A stretch of 57,567 nt of DNA, taken from assembly GCA_022760355.1 (NCBI GenBank), contig JALEGB010000130.1, forward strand, positions 1 to 57,567, read 5' to 3'. The number at the start of each line of letters is the position of its first letter. The stretch's first letter is position 1. The notes beneath the pieces are model-generated. The model had not been told where the DNA came from, searched no databases, and saw only the letters and a list, made by a program, of their open reading frames with translations. This stretch comes from Neomegalonema sp. Its GTDB lineage: Bacteria > Pseudomonadota > Alphaproteobacteria > Rhodobacterales > Rhodobacteraceae. Shown in pieces: positions 17,612-25,549 of the stretch. The translations under genes were made by a program, and so were the position numbers.

Positions 17612-19150
17612 ATGACAAATACCCATCTCGATCAAGCCGCCGCCGCGATGTCTGCGCTGGAGGCTCAATTTTCGCGCCAATGGGCGTTCGGCGAAGCTTG
17701 CGGCATTCTCGGCTGGGATAAGCAGACGATGATGCCCAACGGCGCGGCGGATGCGCGCGGCGATACGATGGCGGCGCTGGTCGGCGCCCAGCATGAGCTG
17801 ATGCTTGATCCGCGTATGTCGGATTGGTTCGCTGCGGCGGAGAGCGTATCTGCGCCTGCGGATGACGATGAGGACGCGCTCTGGCGGCAGGCTAATCTGC
17901 GCGAAATGCGGCGGGCGTGGCGGGACGCCGTGGCGCTGCCGACCGCGTTGGTTGAGGCGCTTAGCAAGGCGACAACGGCGGCGGAAATGGCCTGGCGCAC
18001 GGCGCGGGCCGAGAGCAATTTCGCGGCGTTGAAGCCGCATCTTGAAGAAGTTTTGCGCCTGACCCGCGAACAAGCGGCGGCGAAAGCGGAGCAGCTTGGC
18101 GTGTCGCTGTATGATGCGCTGTTGGATCAATTTGAGCCGGGCGCGCGGGGCGAGCGTATCGAAGCGCATTTCAGCGCGCTCTCGGCCTTCTTGCCTGATT
18201 TTTTGGACGACGTGCTGACCCGGCAGGGGCAAGCAGCGCCGGCGCCGGATTTGGGCGGCCCCTTTGACGATACGGCGCAAAAAGCGCTGTGCGAAGCGAT
18301 GATGAAAGCGGTCGGGTTCGACTTTGATCGCGGCCGGCTTGACGTCTCCCTCCATCCCTTCTGCGGCGGCGCGACCGATGATGTGCGCATCACCACCCGC
18401 TATGACGCGAATGATCCGCTCAAGGGCTTCTTTGGCGTCCTGCATGAGACCGGGCACGCGCTGTATCAGCAGGGGTTGCCGGCGCGTTGGCGCATGCAGC
18501 CGGTTGGCGGACCGCGCGGCTTGGTGCTGCATGAGAGCCAGTCGCTGCTGCTTGAAATGCAGGTGGCGCGCAGTCCGGAATTTCTGCGTTTCGCCGCGCC
18601 GATTATGGCGACGTCGCTGGGCCGCGCGCCGACGGATCCGGCTTTCGCGCCAGAAGCGATTCGCCAACGCGCGCATAAGGTTGAGCGCGGCATGATTCGG
18701 GTGGATGCGGACGAGGTCAGCTATCCGGCGCATGTCATCCTGCGTACGCGGTTGGAGCGGGCGATGGTCCATGACGATCTGCAAATCGCTGATCTTCCTG
18801 GCGCGTGGAATGATGGGATGAAGGAGCTGTTGGGCGTCGTCCCCGCCAATGACGCGGAGGGCTGCCTGCAAGACATTCATTGGCCAAGTGGCGGATGGGG
18901 GTATTTCCCAACCTATACGCTCGGCGCGATGGCGGCGGCGCAGCTGTTCGAAGCGGCGTTGGCTGCGGCGCCGCAGCTGCCGGATCAGCTTCGCGAGGGG
19001 GATCTCAGCGCGCTGGTGGCGTGGTTGCGCGCAAATGTTCATGGCAAGGCCAGCTTGCAGACCACGGATCAGATCTTAACGGCGGCGACCGGCGCGCCCT
19101 TGGGCGCCGACGCCTTTATGCGGCGGTTGCGCGCGCGCTATGGTCGCTGA
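17612..19150 (+). CDS. M32-family metallocarboxypeptidase
   Basis: A 512-residue, mostly helical zinc carboxypeptidase of the Taq/Pfu M32 family. Characteristic features are DVSLHPFCGG (about 244-253), the zinc-binding HETGH (278-282) within VLHETGHALYQQGLP, HESQSLLLEMQ with the third ligand, and the C-terminal LGAMAAAQLFEA region. It removes C-terminal residues from peptides with broad specificity and is cytoplasmic. It reads 73 bp downstream of the deacetylase and ends 24 bp from an opposing YchJ-family gene. Confidence 0.95.
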   Translation: MTNTHLDQAAAAMSALEAQFSRQWAFGEACGILGWDKQTMMPNGAADARGDTMAALVGAQHELMLDPRMSDWFAAAESVSAPADDDEDALWRQANLREMRRAWRDAVALPTALVEALSKATTAAEMAWRTARAESNFAALKPHLEEVLRLTREQAAAKAEQLGVSLYDALLDQFEPGARGERIEAHFSALSAFLPDFLDDVLTRQGQAAPAPDLGGPFDDTAQKALCEAMMKAVGFDFDRGRLDVSLHPFCGGATDDVRITTRYDANDPLKGFFGVLHETGHALYQQGLPARWRMQPVGGPRGLVLHESQSLLLEMQVARSPEFLRFAAPIMATSLGRAPTDPAFAPEAIRQRAHKVERGMIRVDADEVSYPAHVILRTRLERAMVHDDLQIADLPGAWNDGMKELLGVVPANDAEGCLQDIHWPSGGWGYFPTYTLGAMAAAQLFEAALAAAPQLPDQLREGDLSALVAWLRANVHGKASLQTTDQILTAATGAPLGADAFMRRLRARYGR

Positions 19151-19174
19151 CGCAGCGTTTCGGCTGGGGCGGCG

Positions 19175-19588
19175 TCAACGCGCCTCCCCATCGACATAGA
19201 GCCAGCGCGCGCCTTCGCGCCGGAAGCGGCTTTGTTCGCGCAGCACGCCACGGCGACCGCCCTCCGCGTAGCGCGCCGCAAAGCGGACAAAGCCCTGATC
19301 CGGTCCGGTTTCGCCGTGCTCTTCAATCGTGAGGCTTAGCCAGCGTCGCCCGCCCAGGTCGCCGAGCGTGAGCGGGCGTGTTTCCGGCGCCCAGCTCCGC
19401 AGTAGATAGGTTGCGTCCGCTTTTGCAAATGCGCTGTAGCGCGATCGCATAAGCTCCTCAGGCGTTCGCGCCGCGCGTTGACCGAGATGGAGCGGCGCGC
19501 AGCATTGAAGATAGCTTGCGCCGACGCCGCATGGGCACTTTTCGAACACCGTTCGGCTCTCCGGGACGCTGATCAGACCGAGAGGCAA
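19175..19588 (-). CDS. YchJ-family SEC-C motif protein
   Basis: A protein of up to 137 residues with an N-terminal SEC-C zinc-binding motif (CPCGVGASYLQCCAPLH) and the following MRSRYSAFAKADATYLLRSW segment, typical of the UPF0225/YchJ family. The function of YchJ proteins is not settled. The annotated start at 19588 overlaps the end of gabD by 16 nt. A GTG at 19549 just before FEKCPCG is an alternative start and would match the usual YchJ N-terminus better. Probably co-transcribed with gabD. Confidence 0.85.
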   Translation of the reverse strand: MPLGLISVPESRTVFEKCPCGVGASYLQCCAPLHLGQRAARTPEELMRSRYSAFAKADATYLLRSWAPETRPLTLGDLGGRRWLSLTIEEHGETGPDQGFVRFAARYAEGGRRGVLREQSRFRREGARWLYVDGEAR

Positions 19589-21027
19589 ACATATTTTAGC
19601 TCGAGATATTCGTCGATGCCGTATTTCGAACCTTCGCGCCCCAGCCCGGACCGTTTCACGCCGCCAAATGGCGCTTCGGCGGTTGAAACCAAGCCGGTGT
19701 TGACGCCCACCATTCCATATTCCAGCGCTTCGGCGACACGGAAGATGCGGCTCACATCCTTCGCATAGAAGTAGGAAGCGAGGCCGAACTCGGTGTCGTT
19801 CGCCATCCGAACGGCGTCCGCCTCATCCTCAAAGCGAATGAGCGGGGCCAGCGGACCGAAGGTTTCTTCGGACATCACTTTCATGTCCGCTCTGACGCCG
19901 GTAATCACCGTTGGCTCAAAATAGTTGCCGCCCAATGTGTGGCGTTTCCCGCCAAGCGCCAGCGCTCCGCCCTTCGCCAACGCGTCGGAGATATGCTCTT
20001 CAACCTTTTTAAGCGCCGGCGGCTCAATCATCGGGCCAATCTGCACGCCCTCTGCGCGCCCATCGCCGACCTTGAGCTCGGCAACTTTGCGGGTCAATTT
20101 TTCGGCGAATTCATCGTAGACGCCCGCTTGCGCGAAAATGCGGTTCGCGCAGACGCAAGTTTGGCCGGCATTGCGGAATTTTGCGATCATCGCGCCTTCC
20201 ACCGCGGCGTCGATATCCGCATCGTCAAACACGATAAATGGCGCGTTGCCGCCGAGCTCAAGGCTGAGCTTTTTGATGTCCTCAGCGCTCTGTTCCATCA
20301 GAAGCTGGCCAACTTTGGTGGAGCCGGTGAAGCTGAGTTTGCGCACATCGGGGTTTTTGCAGAATTCCATGCCAACACCGGCGGCGTCGCTGGCTGGAAT
20401 GACGTTAAACACGCCTTTGGGAACGCCCGCGCGCTCCGCCAGCTCGACCATGGCCAGCGCGGAGAGCGGCGTTTGGGTTGCTGGGCGGGCGACAAACGCG
20501 CAGCCGGCAGCCAAGGCGGGCGCGACTTTGCGGGCGATCATCGCATTCGGGAAGTTCCACGGGGTGATCGACGCCGCAACGCCGATGGGTTGTTTCAGCA
20601 CTAGAATACGTTTGTCCGGCTGATGGCCGGGAATCGTATCGCCATAGACCCGCCGCGCCTCTTCAGCGAACCAATAGATGAAGGACGCGCCATAGGCGAT
20701 TTCGCCTTTGGCTTCGGCCAGTGGTTTTCCCATTTCCGTGGTCAGGATCAGGCCAAGATCGTCTTGCGCGGCCATCATCAGGTCCGCCCAGCGGCGCAGA
20801 ATGTCCGATCGATCTTTCGCTGTCCGCGCCGCCCAAGCGCCTTGAGCTGATTTCGCGGCGGCGACTGCGCGCTTTGCGTCATCGCGCGTCAGATCCGCGA
20901 CTTCGGCGATCACGTCGCCTGTTGCTGGGTCGCTCACTGGAAACCGCGTTTCAGCTCCGGTCCAGGCGCCATCGATGTAGCCATCGGCGCGGAGTAGGGT
21001 TGGGTCCTGCAGGGCGAGTTTTTGCAT
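19573..21027 (-). CDS. gabD: NAD(P)-dependent succinate-semialdehyde dehydrogenase
   Basis: A 484-residue aldehyde dehydrogenase that oxidises succinate semialdehyde to succinate. It has ITPWNFPNAMIARKVAPALAAG, the Rossmann FTGSTKVGQ, the general-base motif LELGGNAPFIVFDDAD, and the catalytic cysteine in NAGQTCVCANR. The AGQTCVCANR context is the usual GabD signature, with a redox-active second Cys two positions away. The ATG has AGGAG upstream. The 435-bp region before it holds several inverted repeats that may be operators. Confidence 0.9.
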   Translation of the reverse strand: MQKLALQDPTLLRADGYIDGAWTGAETRFPVSDPATGDVIAEVADLTRDDAKRAVAAAKSAQGAWAARTAKDRSDILRRWADLMMAAQDDLGLILTTEMGKPLAEAKGEIAYGASFIYWFAEEARRVYGDTIPGHQPDKRILVLKQPIGVAASITPWNFPNAMIARKVAPALAAGCAFVARPATQTPLSALAMVELAERAGVPKGVFNVIPASDAAGVGMEFCKNPDVRKLSFTGSTKVGQLLMEQSAEDIKKLSLELGGNAPFIVFDDADIDAAVEGAMIAKFRNAGQTCVCANRIFAQAGVYDEFAEKLTRKVAELKVGDGRAEGVQIGPMIEPPALKKVEEHISDALAKGGALALGGKRHTLGGNYFEPTVITGVRADMKVMSEETFGPLAPLIRFEDEADAVRMANDTEFGLASYFYAKDVSRIFRVAEALEYGMVGVNTGLVSTAEAPFGGVKRSGLGREGSKYGIDEYLELKYVCLSV

Positions 21028-21067
21028 ATGTCATCTCCTGTTCCGTCCGACGCTGTGCAGATGCATT

Positions 21068-21323
21068 GAGTTCTTTATATCGAACTCTGTTCTCTCTATG
21101 GAACTGCTGCGACCATCCCTAAGCGAACAGGCGCGAGTGAGCAAGTCGGTTAGCGCGTCGAGCGCCGGCCTCCATGGTGCGCCGTGGTTGTAGATTTCCT
21201 TGCTGGCGCTGCAAGTGCGATATGTTCGGCGGCGTTTGCCGGCAGTTTCGCCCGGCCCGGTGAAACCAGCGGGCCGCAAATTACTTATCATGTTATGTAA
21301 TTTGGGTTGCGCGCGCAGCGCAA
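21068..21323. promoter_or_regulatory. Inverted repeats upstream of gabD
   Basis: Three small palindromes lie in the 435-bp gap upstream of gabD. They are GAGTTC-N8-GAACTC at 21068-21087, AAATTAC-N12-GTAATTT at 21278-21303 and TTGCGC-N5-GCGCAA at 21307-21323. The second is AT-rich against a GC-rich background. They look like regulator sites, but which gene they serve is not clear. No convincing gene occupies 21031-21400 on either strand. Confidence 0.35.
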
Positions 21324-21413
21324 GGAACAAAAGGGCGCACCTGATCCGTGGCCCGCGCTTCCGCGCGTAACGTCCCCGCAGAGCTCCGTCAGAGCTAGAG
21401 GGGGAGGCGACTT

Positions 21414-21515
21414 ATGGGGAATATATTCAGCGACCTGTCGGCCCAAGGAGCTCCGCAACGGCGCTACCTGAGCAGGGTAATGGTGAACACCGCGTCAGGC
21501 GACGGCCGGATATAG
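21414..21515 (+). CDS. Possible 33-residue mini-protein
   Basis: An ATG at 21414 sits 6 nt after a strong AGGGGGAGG and opens a 33-codon frame (starts MGNIFSDLSAQ) that ends at a TAG inside the 3' end of the opposing DUF1971 gene. Nothing is recognisable in the product. The ribosome site and the palindromes 90-140 bp upstream are the only support; chance is a fair alternative. Confidence 0.25.
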   Translation: MGNIFSDLSAQGAPQRRYLSRVMVNTASGDGRI

Positions 21516-21742
21516 TGCGCCTCGGTCGGTAGAATAATGAAGCTGCCGCCAGCAGACACTGCCGCTTCCAGCTGTGTGGCCTCGCCCAAAAAATAGCGGA
21601 CGACGCCCTGGCGGACGGCGATCACGCCGTACACCCCAGCTTTGAGGCTATGCTCCGCCAGCAGTTTGCCCGGCGCTGTATCGCATGTGTAAGGGCCAAT
21701 TTGCGCATAGGGCGCGACCGAGGCTGGTAAAGCGCGGGACAT
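21464..21742 (-). CDS. DUF1971 / TehB-associated cupin-like protein
   Basis: A 92-residue protein of the DUF1971 type: residues KLLAEHSLKAGVYGVIAVRQGVVRYF and the closing HYIRPSPDAVFTITL follow the family pattern, in which a small cupin barrel is found fused to or beside TehB-like methyltransferases. The ATG at 21742 follows AGGA; the frame is open far upstream, but that part is only the antisense of the globin gene. It lies just downstream of a group III truncated haemoglobin, with one palindromic repeat between them, so the two probably form one operon with a nitrosative or oxyanion stress role. Confidence 0.75.
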   Translation of the reverse strand: MSRALPASVAPYAQIGPYTCDTAPGKLLAEHSLKAGVYGVIAVRQGVVRYFLGEATQLEAAVSAGGSFIILPTEAHYIRPSPDAVFTITLLR

Positions 21743-21746
21743 TATC

Positions 21747-21814
21747 CTAGGGTGCGAACTCATAAATCTGGCCCGAAGCGCTGACGACGCCTGATGAATG
21801 GGTTTCGACCCTAG
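21747..21814. repeat. Short hybrid copy of the palindromic repeat
   Basis: Its right part (CCCGAAGCGCTGACGACGCC... to GACCCTAG) matches the right arm of the 172-bp element with one change. The left 26 bp match the segment at 451-476 instead, and the long middle is missing. It exactly fills the gap between the globin and DUF1971 genes; its terminal CTAG supplies the globin stop codon (TAG on the minus strand). Confidence 0.85.
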
Positions 21815-22266
21815 CCCTGCAAGTTGGGCGCGCCGCCGGTGAGCGTCTCGCCAAACATCGCCATTTGCAGGCTGCGCGCAATGCGTTCGGCGCGTTCCAG
21901 AAAATAGACGACGGCTTCGGTGCTGGGCGCGGTTTCGCTCAAGGTTTCGCGGAATAGGCGCAGCCAGATTGCGAAATGGCCGATATGAACCTGGGCGAGT
22001 TTCTGGTGCGCTGGCACAGGTTGACCTGAGTAGCGGCCGGCATTCATGGCGACGGACGCCCAAAAGTCCTTCATGCGCGCCAAGTGGTGCGCCCACCCAT
22101 CTCCGATCTCCGCTTCAAATATTGGGCCCAGCGTTTCATCCGCACGCACGCGGGCGTAGAAGCTGTCGACCAGCGTCGAGATGTAGTCTTCGTCGATCCC
22201 TATGCTTGCCGCGTGAGTCTGGATTTCGCGTCGCCGTTCGTCGGCGCTTCGAAATAACGTCGTCAT
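21811..22266 (-). CDS. Group III truncated haemoglobin
   Basis: A 151-residue globin of the trHbIII (group P) class. Visible features are FYARVRADETLGPIFEAEIGDGWAHHLARMKDFW, typical of group III with the B/E-helix Tyr and Trp, and the proximal-His region HQKLAQVHIGHFAIWLRLF. Known relatives bind O2/NO and are linked to microaerobic or nitrosative stress. The ATG overlaps one arm of a 12-bp inverted repeat, the other arm of which is 62 bp upstream. It is followed by the DUF1971 gene. Confidence 0.9.
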   Translation of the reverse strand: MTTLFRSADERRREIQTHAASIGIDEDYISTLVDSFYARVRADETLGPIFEAEIGDGWAHHLARMKDFWASVAMNAGRYSGQPVPAHQKLAQVHIGHFAIWLRLFRETLSETAPSTEAVVYFLERAERIARSLQMAMFGETLTGGAPNLQG

Positions 22267-22349
22267 ATTCAGATGCCCGTTCAGTGCAGCGCCGAGGCGC
22301 AGGGCCGCGCGCAGCTGCTGTTCCGATCTTCAAAGCTCATCTGAATATG
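22264..22349. promoter_or_regulatory. 12-bp inverted repeat spanning the globin start
   Basis: CATATTCAGATG at 22264-22275 (its CAT is the globin start codon on the minus strand) is exactly repeated in inverted form as CATCTGAATATG at 22338-22349. The pair brackets the 5' untranslated region. It could be an operator or an mRNA stem; the responsible factor is unknown. Confidence 0.45.
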
Positions 22350-22481
22350 CAGCCTCGAGCATAAAAAACAATATCTGAAGTGAATCTTTTAAGCCTGAAC
22401 ATGCAGGCCGCCGACTTCTCGACAGCGGCTTCTGCTCAGACGCTCACCGCAGGAAGGGCGCAGTCAGGGGCGGCGCCCGCC

Positions 22482-22886
22482 CTAACGACGGGCGCTTTGA
22501 GCGATGAATTTCCGCAGATCAACATCTCGCCTCTCGGTCAGCGAGACGTAGGTCAGCGCGCAGTTCGTGCGCTCCTTAATCAGATCTCCGGGGTAGGGCA
22601 TATAGGACAGCCCGCCGCCGCCAAAGGCCGGGGACGCCGCTCCCACCGCCCATTCGGTGCGGACGGAAACGTCGATCAGCTTGAGCGCCCCGCCGCCCTC
22701 CTCACTCTCGATCTCCAACGGCACGCCCGCAAGACGCAGGAAGGCGGCCTTGTCTGACGCCGCCTTGAAGCCTTCGATAAACTGCGCCGACAGCGCCTGC
22801 ACCTCAGCCGCCACATTCTCGTCGCCAACATGCGAATGCAAATGCGTCGGCGGGTGGTTGTGATCATGTGGATGATCGTGGGGCAT
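22482..22886 (-). CDS. His-rich N-terminus protein, unknown
   Basis: A 134-residue protein. Residues 3-19 carry eight histidines interleaved with Asp and Pro (PHDHPHDHNHPPTHLHSH), the kind of metal-binding tail seen on nickel or zinc handling proteins. The rest (about 25-134) is an unrecognised domain with LRLAGVPLEIESEEGGGALKL and a single Cys. GGGAG precedes the ATG. It follows the GNAT gene by 44 bp in the guanidine operon direction. Because guanidine hydrolases need nickel, a metal-supply role is an attractive but unproven inference. Confidence 0.7.
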   Translation of the reverse strand: MPHDHPHDHNHPPTHLHSHVGDENVAAEVQALSAQFIEGFKAASDKAAFLRLAGVPLEIESEEGGGALKLIDVSVRTEWAVGAASPAFGGGGLSYMPYPGDLIKERTNCALTYVSLTERRDVDLRKFIAQSARR

Positions 22887-22930
22887 GATTTTTTTCTCCC
22901 ATGGCGACGCAAGCGCTGGCGTCGCGCCCC

Positions 22931-23401
22931 TTAAACGGCCCTGCGCATGACGACATATGTCGGACGCCGATAGCCGGCGTGCGCTCGGCGCTCCACCTCG
23001 TGAAAGCCAAGCCTTTCGAAGCTTCTGTGATTGTCATCGAGTTCAACGCGGGTCTCCAGCTCCAGTTCCTTCAACCCCATGGACTGCGCCCGCGTCATCG
23101 CAAGACTGATCAATGCGCGCCCCAAACCTCGACGTCGTCGCTCGGAAGCAACCGCCATTTTGCTGATCAAGAGCCTGTCGGCGCGCTCCTGCATGAAAAT
23201 GCAGGCGTCCGGAGGCGCGCTGATCGACCAGACTTCTCCGATCCGGCACGCGCCGGCGATCGCGTCGATGGTCAGTCGGTTGACGGACGAAGGCGGGTCG
23301 ATCCGCCCATCCATATAGGCAAAAGATCGTCGCACCAGATCTAACACATCCGCCAATCCGGCGTCGTCGGGGGCATGCTGAACAGGAGCAGAGATTGACA
23401 T
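22931..23401 (-). CDS. GNAT-family N-acetyltransferase
   Basis: A 156-residue GNAT protein: the acetyl-CoA pyrophosphate loop is in VASERRRRGLGRALISLA (motif A, about 84-101), followed by ELETRVELDDNHRSFERLGFHEVE, the motif B region. Substrate unknown. Its ATG is only 5 bp after the stop of the guanidine-hydrolase-like gene, so it is almost certainly co-transcribed from the guanidine-I riboswitch promoter. It might acetylate a guanidino or amino compound, but nothing in the sequence shows that. Confidence 0.85.
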   Translation of the reverse strand: MSISAPVQHAPDDAGLADVLDLVRRSFAYMDGRIDPPSSVNRLTIDAIAGACRIGEVWSISAPPDACIFMQERADRLLISKMAVASERRRRGLGRALISLAMTRAQSMGLKELELETRVELDDNHRSFERLGFHEVERRAHAGYRRPTYVVMRRAV

Positions 23402-23406
23402 GCGCG

Positions 23407-24753
23407 CTATTTCTCAATTGGCTCTTTGTCGCCGGCCGCGATTTGAGCGCTCAGCGGTACGTCCGCCTTCGCCGCCGTTGTCCAGCGTTTGCCGTCGCGC
23501 TCCGGATCATACTGGCCCTTAGGCAGCTCCACCGGTTTGTCGATATGCTTCTTATGGGCGCCGAGTTTGCCGTGGCTGACCATCGAGCCGAGCGCGTCGA
23601 CAATCACGCGGGTCGCCAGCAACGCGGTGATGTCGGAGGTGTCGTAGGGCGGCGAAACCTCGACGATCTCCATGCCGCAGAGCCCCTCCGCGGCGACTTT
23701 CGAGACCAGCCCCAGCGCCTCACGCGGCAGGAAGCCGCCCGGTTCCGGCCAGCCCGTGCCCGGCACGAAACCGCAATCCACGCTGTCGATATCGAAGGAC
23801 ATATAGACCATATCCACCCCGTCCCACGCCATCTCCAGCGCCATCTCGGCGGTTTTGTCGACGCCCATCCGCTCCATGTCGGACATGGTGATGATGGTGG
23901 TGTCGCGTTCGACAGCGTTGGGCACCGCTGGCCGCGGCACCTGCCAGCCGCCGATCCCGACTTGAACCAGGTTCTTCGCCGGCACATTCGGCAGGTTGGT
24001 CGCGTGGAACCAGGGGGTGGTGTGCATCCGTTCATCCAGGTCTTTTTCCTGAATGTCGGCATGGCGGTCAAAATGGATGATGCCGATCTTTTTCGAGGTG
24101 CACTCCGCGATGCCGCGCACCGTCGGATAGCCGATCGAATGGTCGCCGCCGATGATGATCGGCAAGCTGCCTGACGAGAACACATGGGCGCAGGCGCGGC
24201 TGATCTGGTCGAACGTCTTCTCGATATTCGCCGGGATCGTGAAGATGTCGCCCGCGTCGCAAAGGCTCATCTGCTCCCGCAGATCGATGCCCATCTCATA
24301 ATTGTAGGGCGTATAAAGCGCCGAGATTTTACGGACGCCCTGGGGGCCGAAGCGGGTGCCGGCGCGATAGGTTGCGCCGCCATCAAACGGGGCGCCGAGC
24401 ACTGTCGAGTCATAGCGGCCGACCTCGGTCACGTCCTCCGTGTAAGGCGCCTTGAGGAAGGTGTTGATGCCGGCATAGTGCGGCAGCTCCCCACGGGCGA
24501 AGGTCGGGATCGATTTGTCATTGATGCTGTCAGCGCCGGTCAGGCCCATCCGCAGCGCCCATGCTTCTTCCTTGTTCCATTCATCGTCCGGAATCTCCGC
24601 CTCGGCCCGCGCTGCGCGCCAGCCCTGAAGCTTGGTCAGATCCGGATGATGCGCGCGCTTGTCCCGCCGGCCTTCCGTCTCCCAAAGAGGCGCTGGCGCG
24701 GGGCAGGCCCGCCGCTGTTTACTGATGCTCGGGCGGCCCAAAGGATAGCTCAC
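23407..24753 (-). CDS. Guanidine-hydrolase-like ureohydrolase (GdmH type)
   Basis: A ureohydrolase of the arginase/agmatinase fold, 448 residues. Metal-binding motifs are GGDHS (about 202-206), FDRHAD (228-233) and SFDIDSVD (319-326). The DRHxD in place of the usual DAHxD, the long ERMHTTPWFHATN segment and GTGWPEPGGFLPRE are, as I recall the family, features of the nickel-dependent guanidine hydrolases (Sll1077/GdmH) rather than true agmatinases. The GTG at 24753 is the likely start: AGGAGG lies 6 nt before it, inside the ATPase gene, and no other good start exists before the conserved core. The reaction would be guanidine to urea plus ammonia. Confidence 0.85.
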   Translation of the reverse strand: MSYPLGRPSISKQRRACPAPAPLWETEGRRDKRAHHPDLTKLQGWRAARAEAEIPDDEWNKEEAWALRMGLTGADSINDKSIPTFARGELPHYAGINTFLKAPYTEDVTEVGRYDSTVLGAPFDGGATYRAGTRFGPQGVRKISALYTPYNYEMGIDLREQMSLCDAGDIFTIPANIEKTFDQISRACAHVFSSGSLPIIIGGDHSIGYPTVRGIAECTSKKIGIIHFDRHADIQEKDLDERMHTTPWFHATNLPNVPAKNLVQVGIGGWQVPRPAVPNAVERDTTIITMSDMERMGVDKTAEMALEMAWDGVDMVYMSFDIDSVDCGFVPGTGWPEPGGFLPREALGLVSKVAAEGLCGMEIVEVSPPYDTSDITALLATRVIVDALGSMVSHGKLGAHKKHIDKPVELPKGQYDPERDGKRWTTAAKADVPLSAQIAAGDKEPIEK

Positions 24754-25549
24754 CGATCGCCTCCTGCTTTTTATCGTCGAGTTTGAAGTCGTACGTGATC
24801 GTCGCGCCATAGGCGGTTGGGTCGTGCGGGTCCCAGCGCGGTTTGTCAAACACCAGCACGCGCGTGCCGAGCGTAAACGCCTCCGAAAGGTCATGGCTGA
24901 CCATAAACACGGTCATTCCAGTTTCGCGCCACAGCTCCAGCAGAAACTGATGCATTGACACCCGCGTGCCTGGATCCAAAGCGCCGAACGGTTCGTCCAG
25001 CAGCAGAACGCGGGGACGTTTGGCCAGCGCCTGGGCGATGGCCAGGCGTTGCTGCATGCCGCCGGAAAGCGCGCTGGGCCAGGCGTTCGCCATGTGAGCC
25101 AGGCCGATGCGCTCCAGCGTCGCATCCGCCTCCTCCCGCAATTTCCGCTTCGCTTTGCCGAACAGTCTGCTCCAAATGGGCGATGCGCCGAACTCTGTGG
25201 CGATCATCACATTTTGGCGCACGGTGAGATGCGGAAAGACGGAGTAGCGCTGAAACACCACGCCGCGATCCGGGCCGGGTTCGTGCGGGATTGGCGCGCC
25301 GTCCAGCATAATCTGACCGCTCGTCGGCAGTTCCTGCGCCAACAGCATCCGTAGAAAGGTGGATTTGCCGCAGCCGGACGCGCCGACCACCGAAATAAAC
25401 GCCCCTTCCTCGATGTCCAGATTGACGCGCTCAAGAATACGGTTGCCGCCGTAGGATTTGGTCAGATTTCGCACCGTAATGACGGGCTGGGCGGCTGGCG
25501 TCAGCACGCTGGTGGAAAGCGTCGCGGTGGGGGTTGCGTGCGCGTTCAT
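24719..25549 (-). CDS. ABC transporter ATPase (guanidine importer candidate)
   Basis: A 276-residue ATP-binding subunit of the nitrate/sulfonate/taurine (NitT/TauT) class. Walker A is GASGCGKST, the Q-loop is in VVFQRYSVFP, the signature is LSGGMQQR, Walker B is VLLLDEPFGALD, and the switch His is in MVSHD. Its ATG overlaps the permease stop (ATGA), showing translational coupling, and its end overlaps the hydrolase start by 35 nt. It would energise uptake at the cytoplasmic face of the inner membrane. Confidence 0.93.
   Translation of the reverse strand: MNAHATPTATLSTSVLTPAAQPVITVRNLTKSYGGNRILERVNLDIEEGAFISVVGASGCGKSTFLRMLLAQELPTSGQIMLDGAPIPHEPGPDRGVVFQRYSVFPHLTVRQNVMIATEFGASPIWSRLFGKAKRKLREEADATLERIGLAHMANAWPSALSGGMQQRLAIAQALAKRPRVLLLDEPFGALDPGTRVSMHQFLLELWRETGMTVFMVSHDLSEAFTLGTRVLVFDKPRWDPHDPTAYGATITYDFKLDDKKQEAIGELSFGPPEHQ

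Noticed and set aside
17579-19042. 487-residue frame on the minus strand
   Set aside because: It is antisense to a clear M32 carboxypeptidase, is Arg/His-rich with no recognisable domain, and is a typical GC-rich shadow.
21031-21330. 99-residue frame on the minus strand upstream of gabD
   Set aside because: No ribosome site, no domain, and it would run over the palindromes and the probable gabD promoter region.
21743-22096. N-terminal extension of the DUF1971 frame
   Set aside because: The extra 118 codons read through the repeat and then lie antisense to the globin gene; the ATG at 21742 with AGGA is sufficient.
23407-24753. Plain agmatinase annotation
   Set aside because: The riboswitch context and the DRHAD / ERMHTTPWFHATN features fit guanidine hydrolase better than agmatine ureohydrolase.
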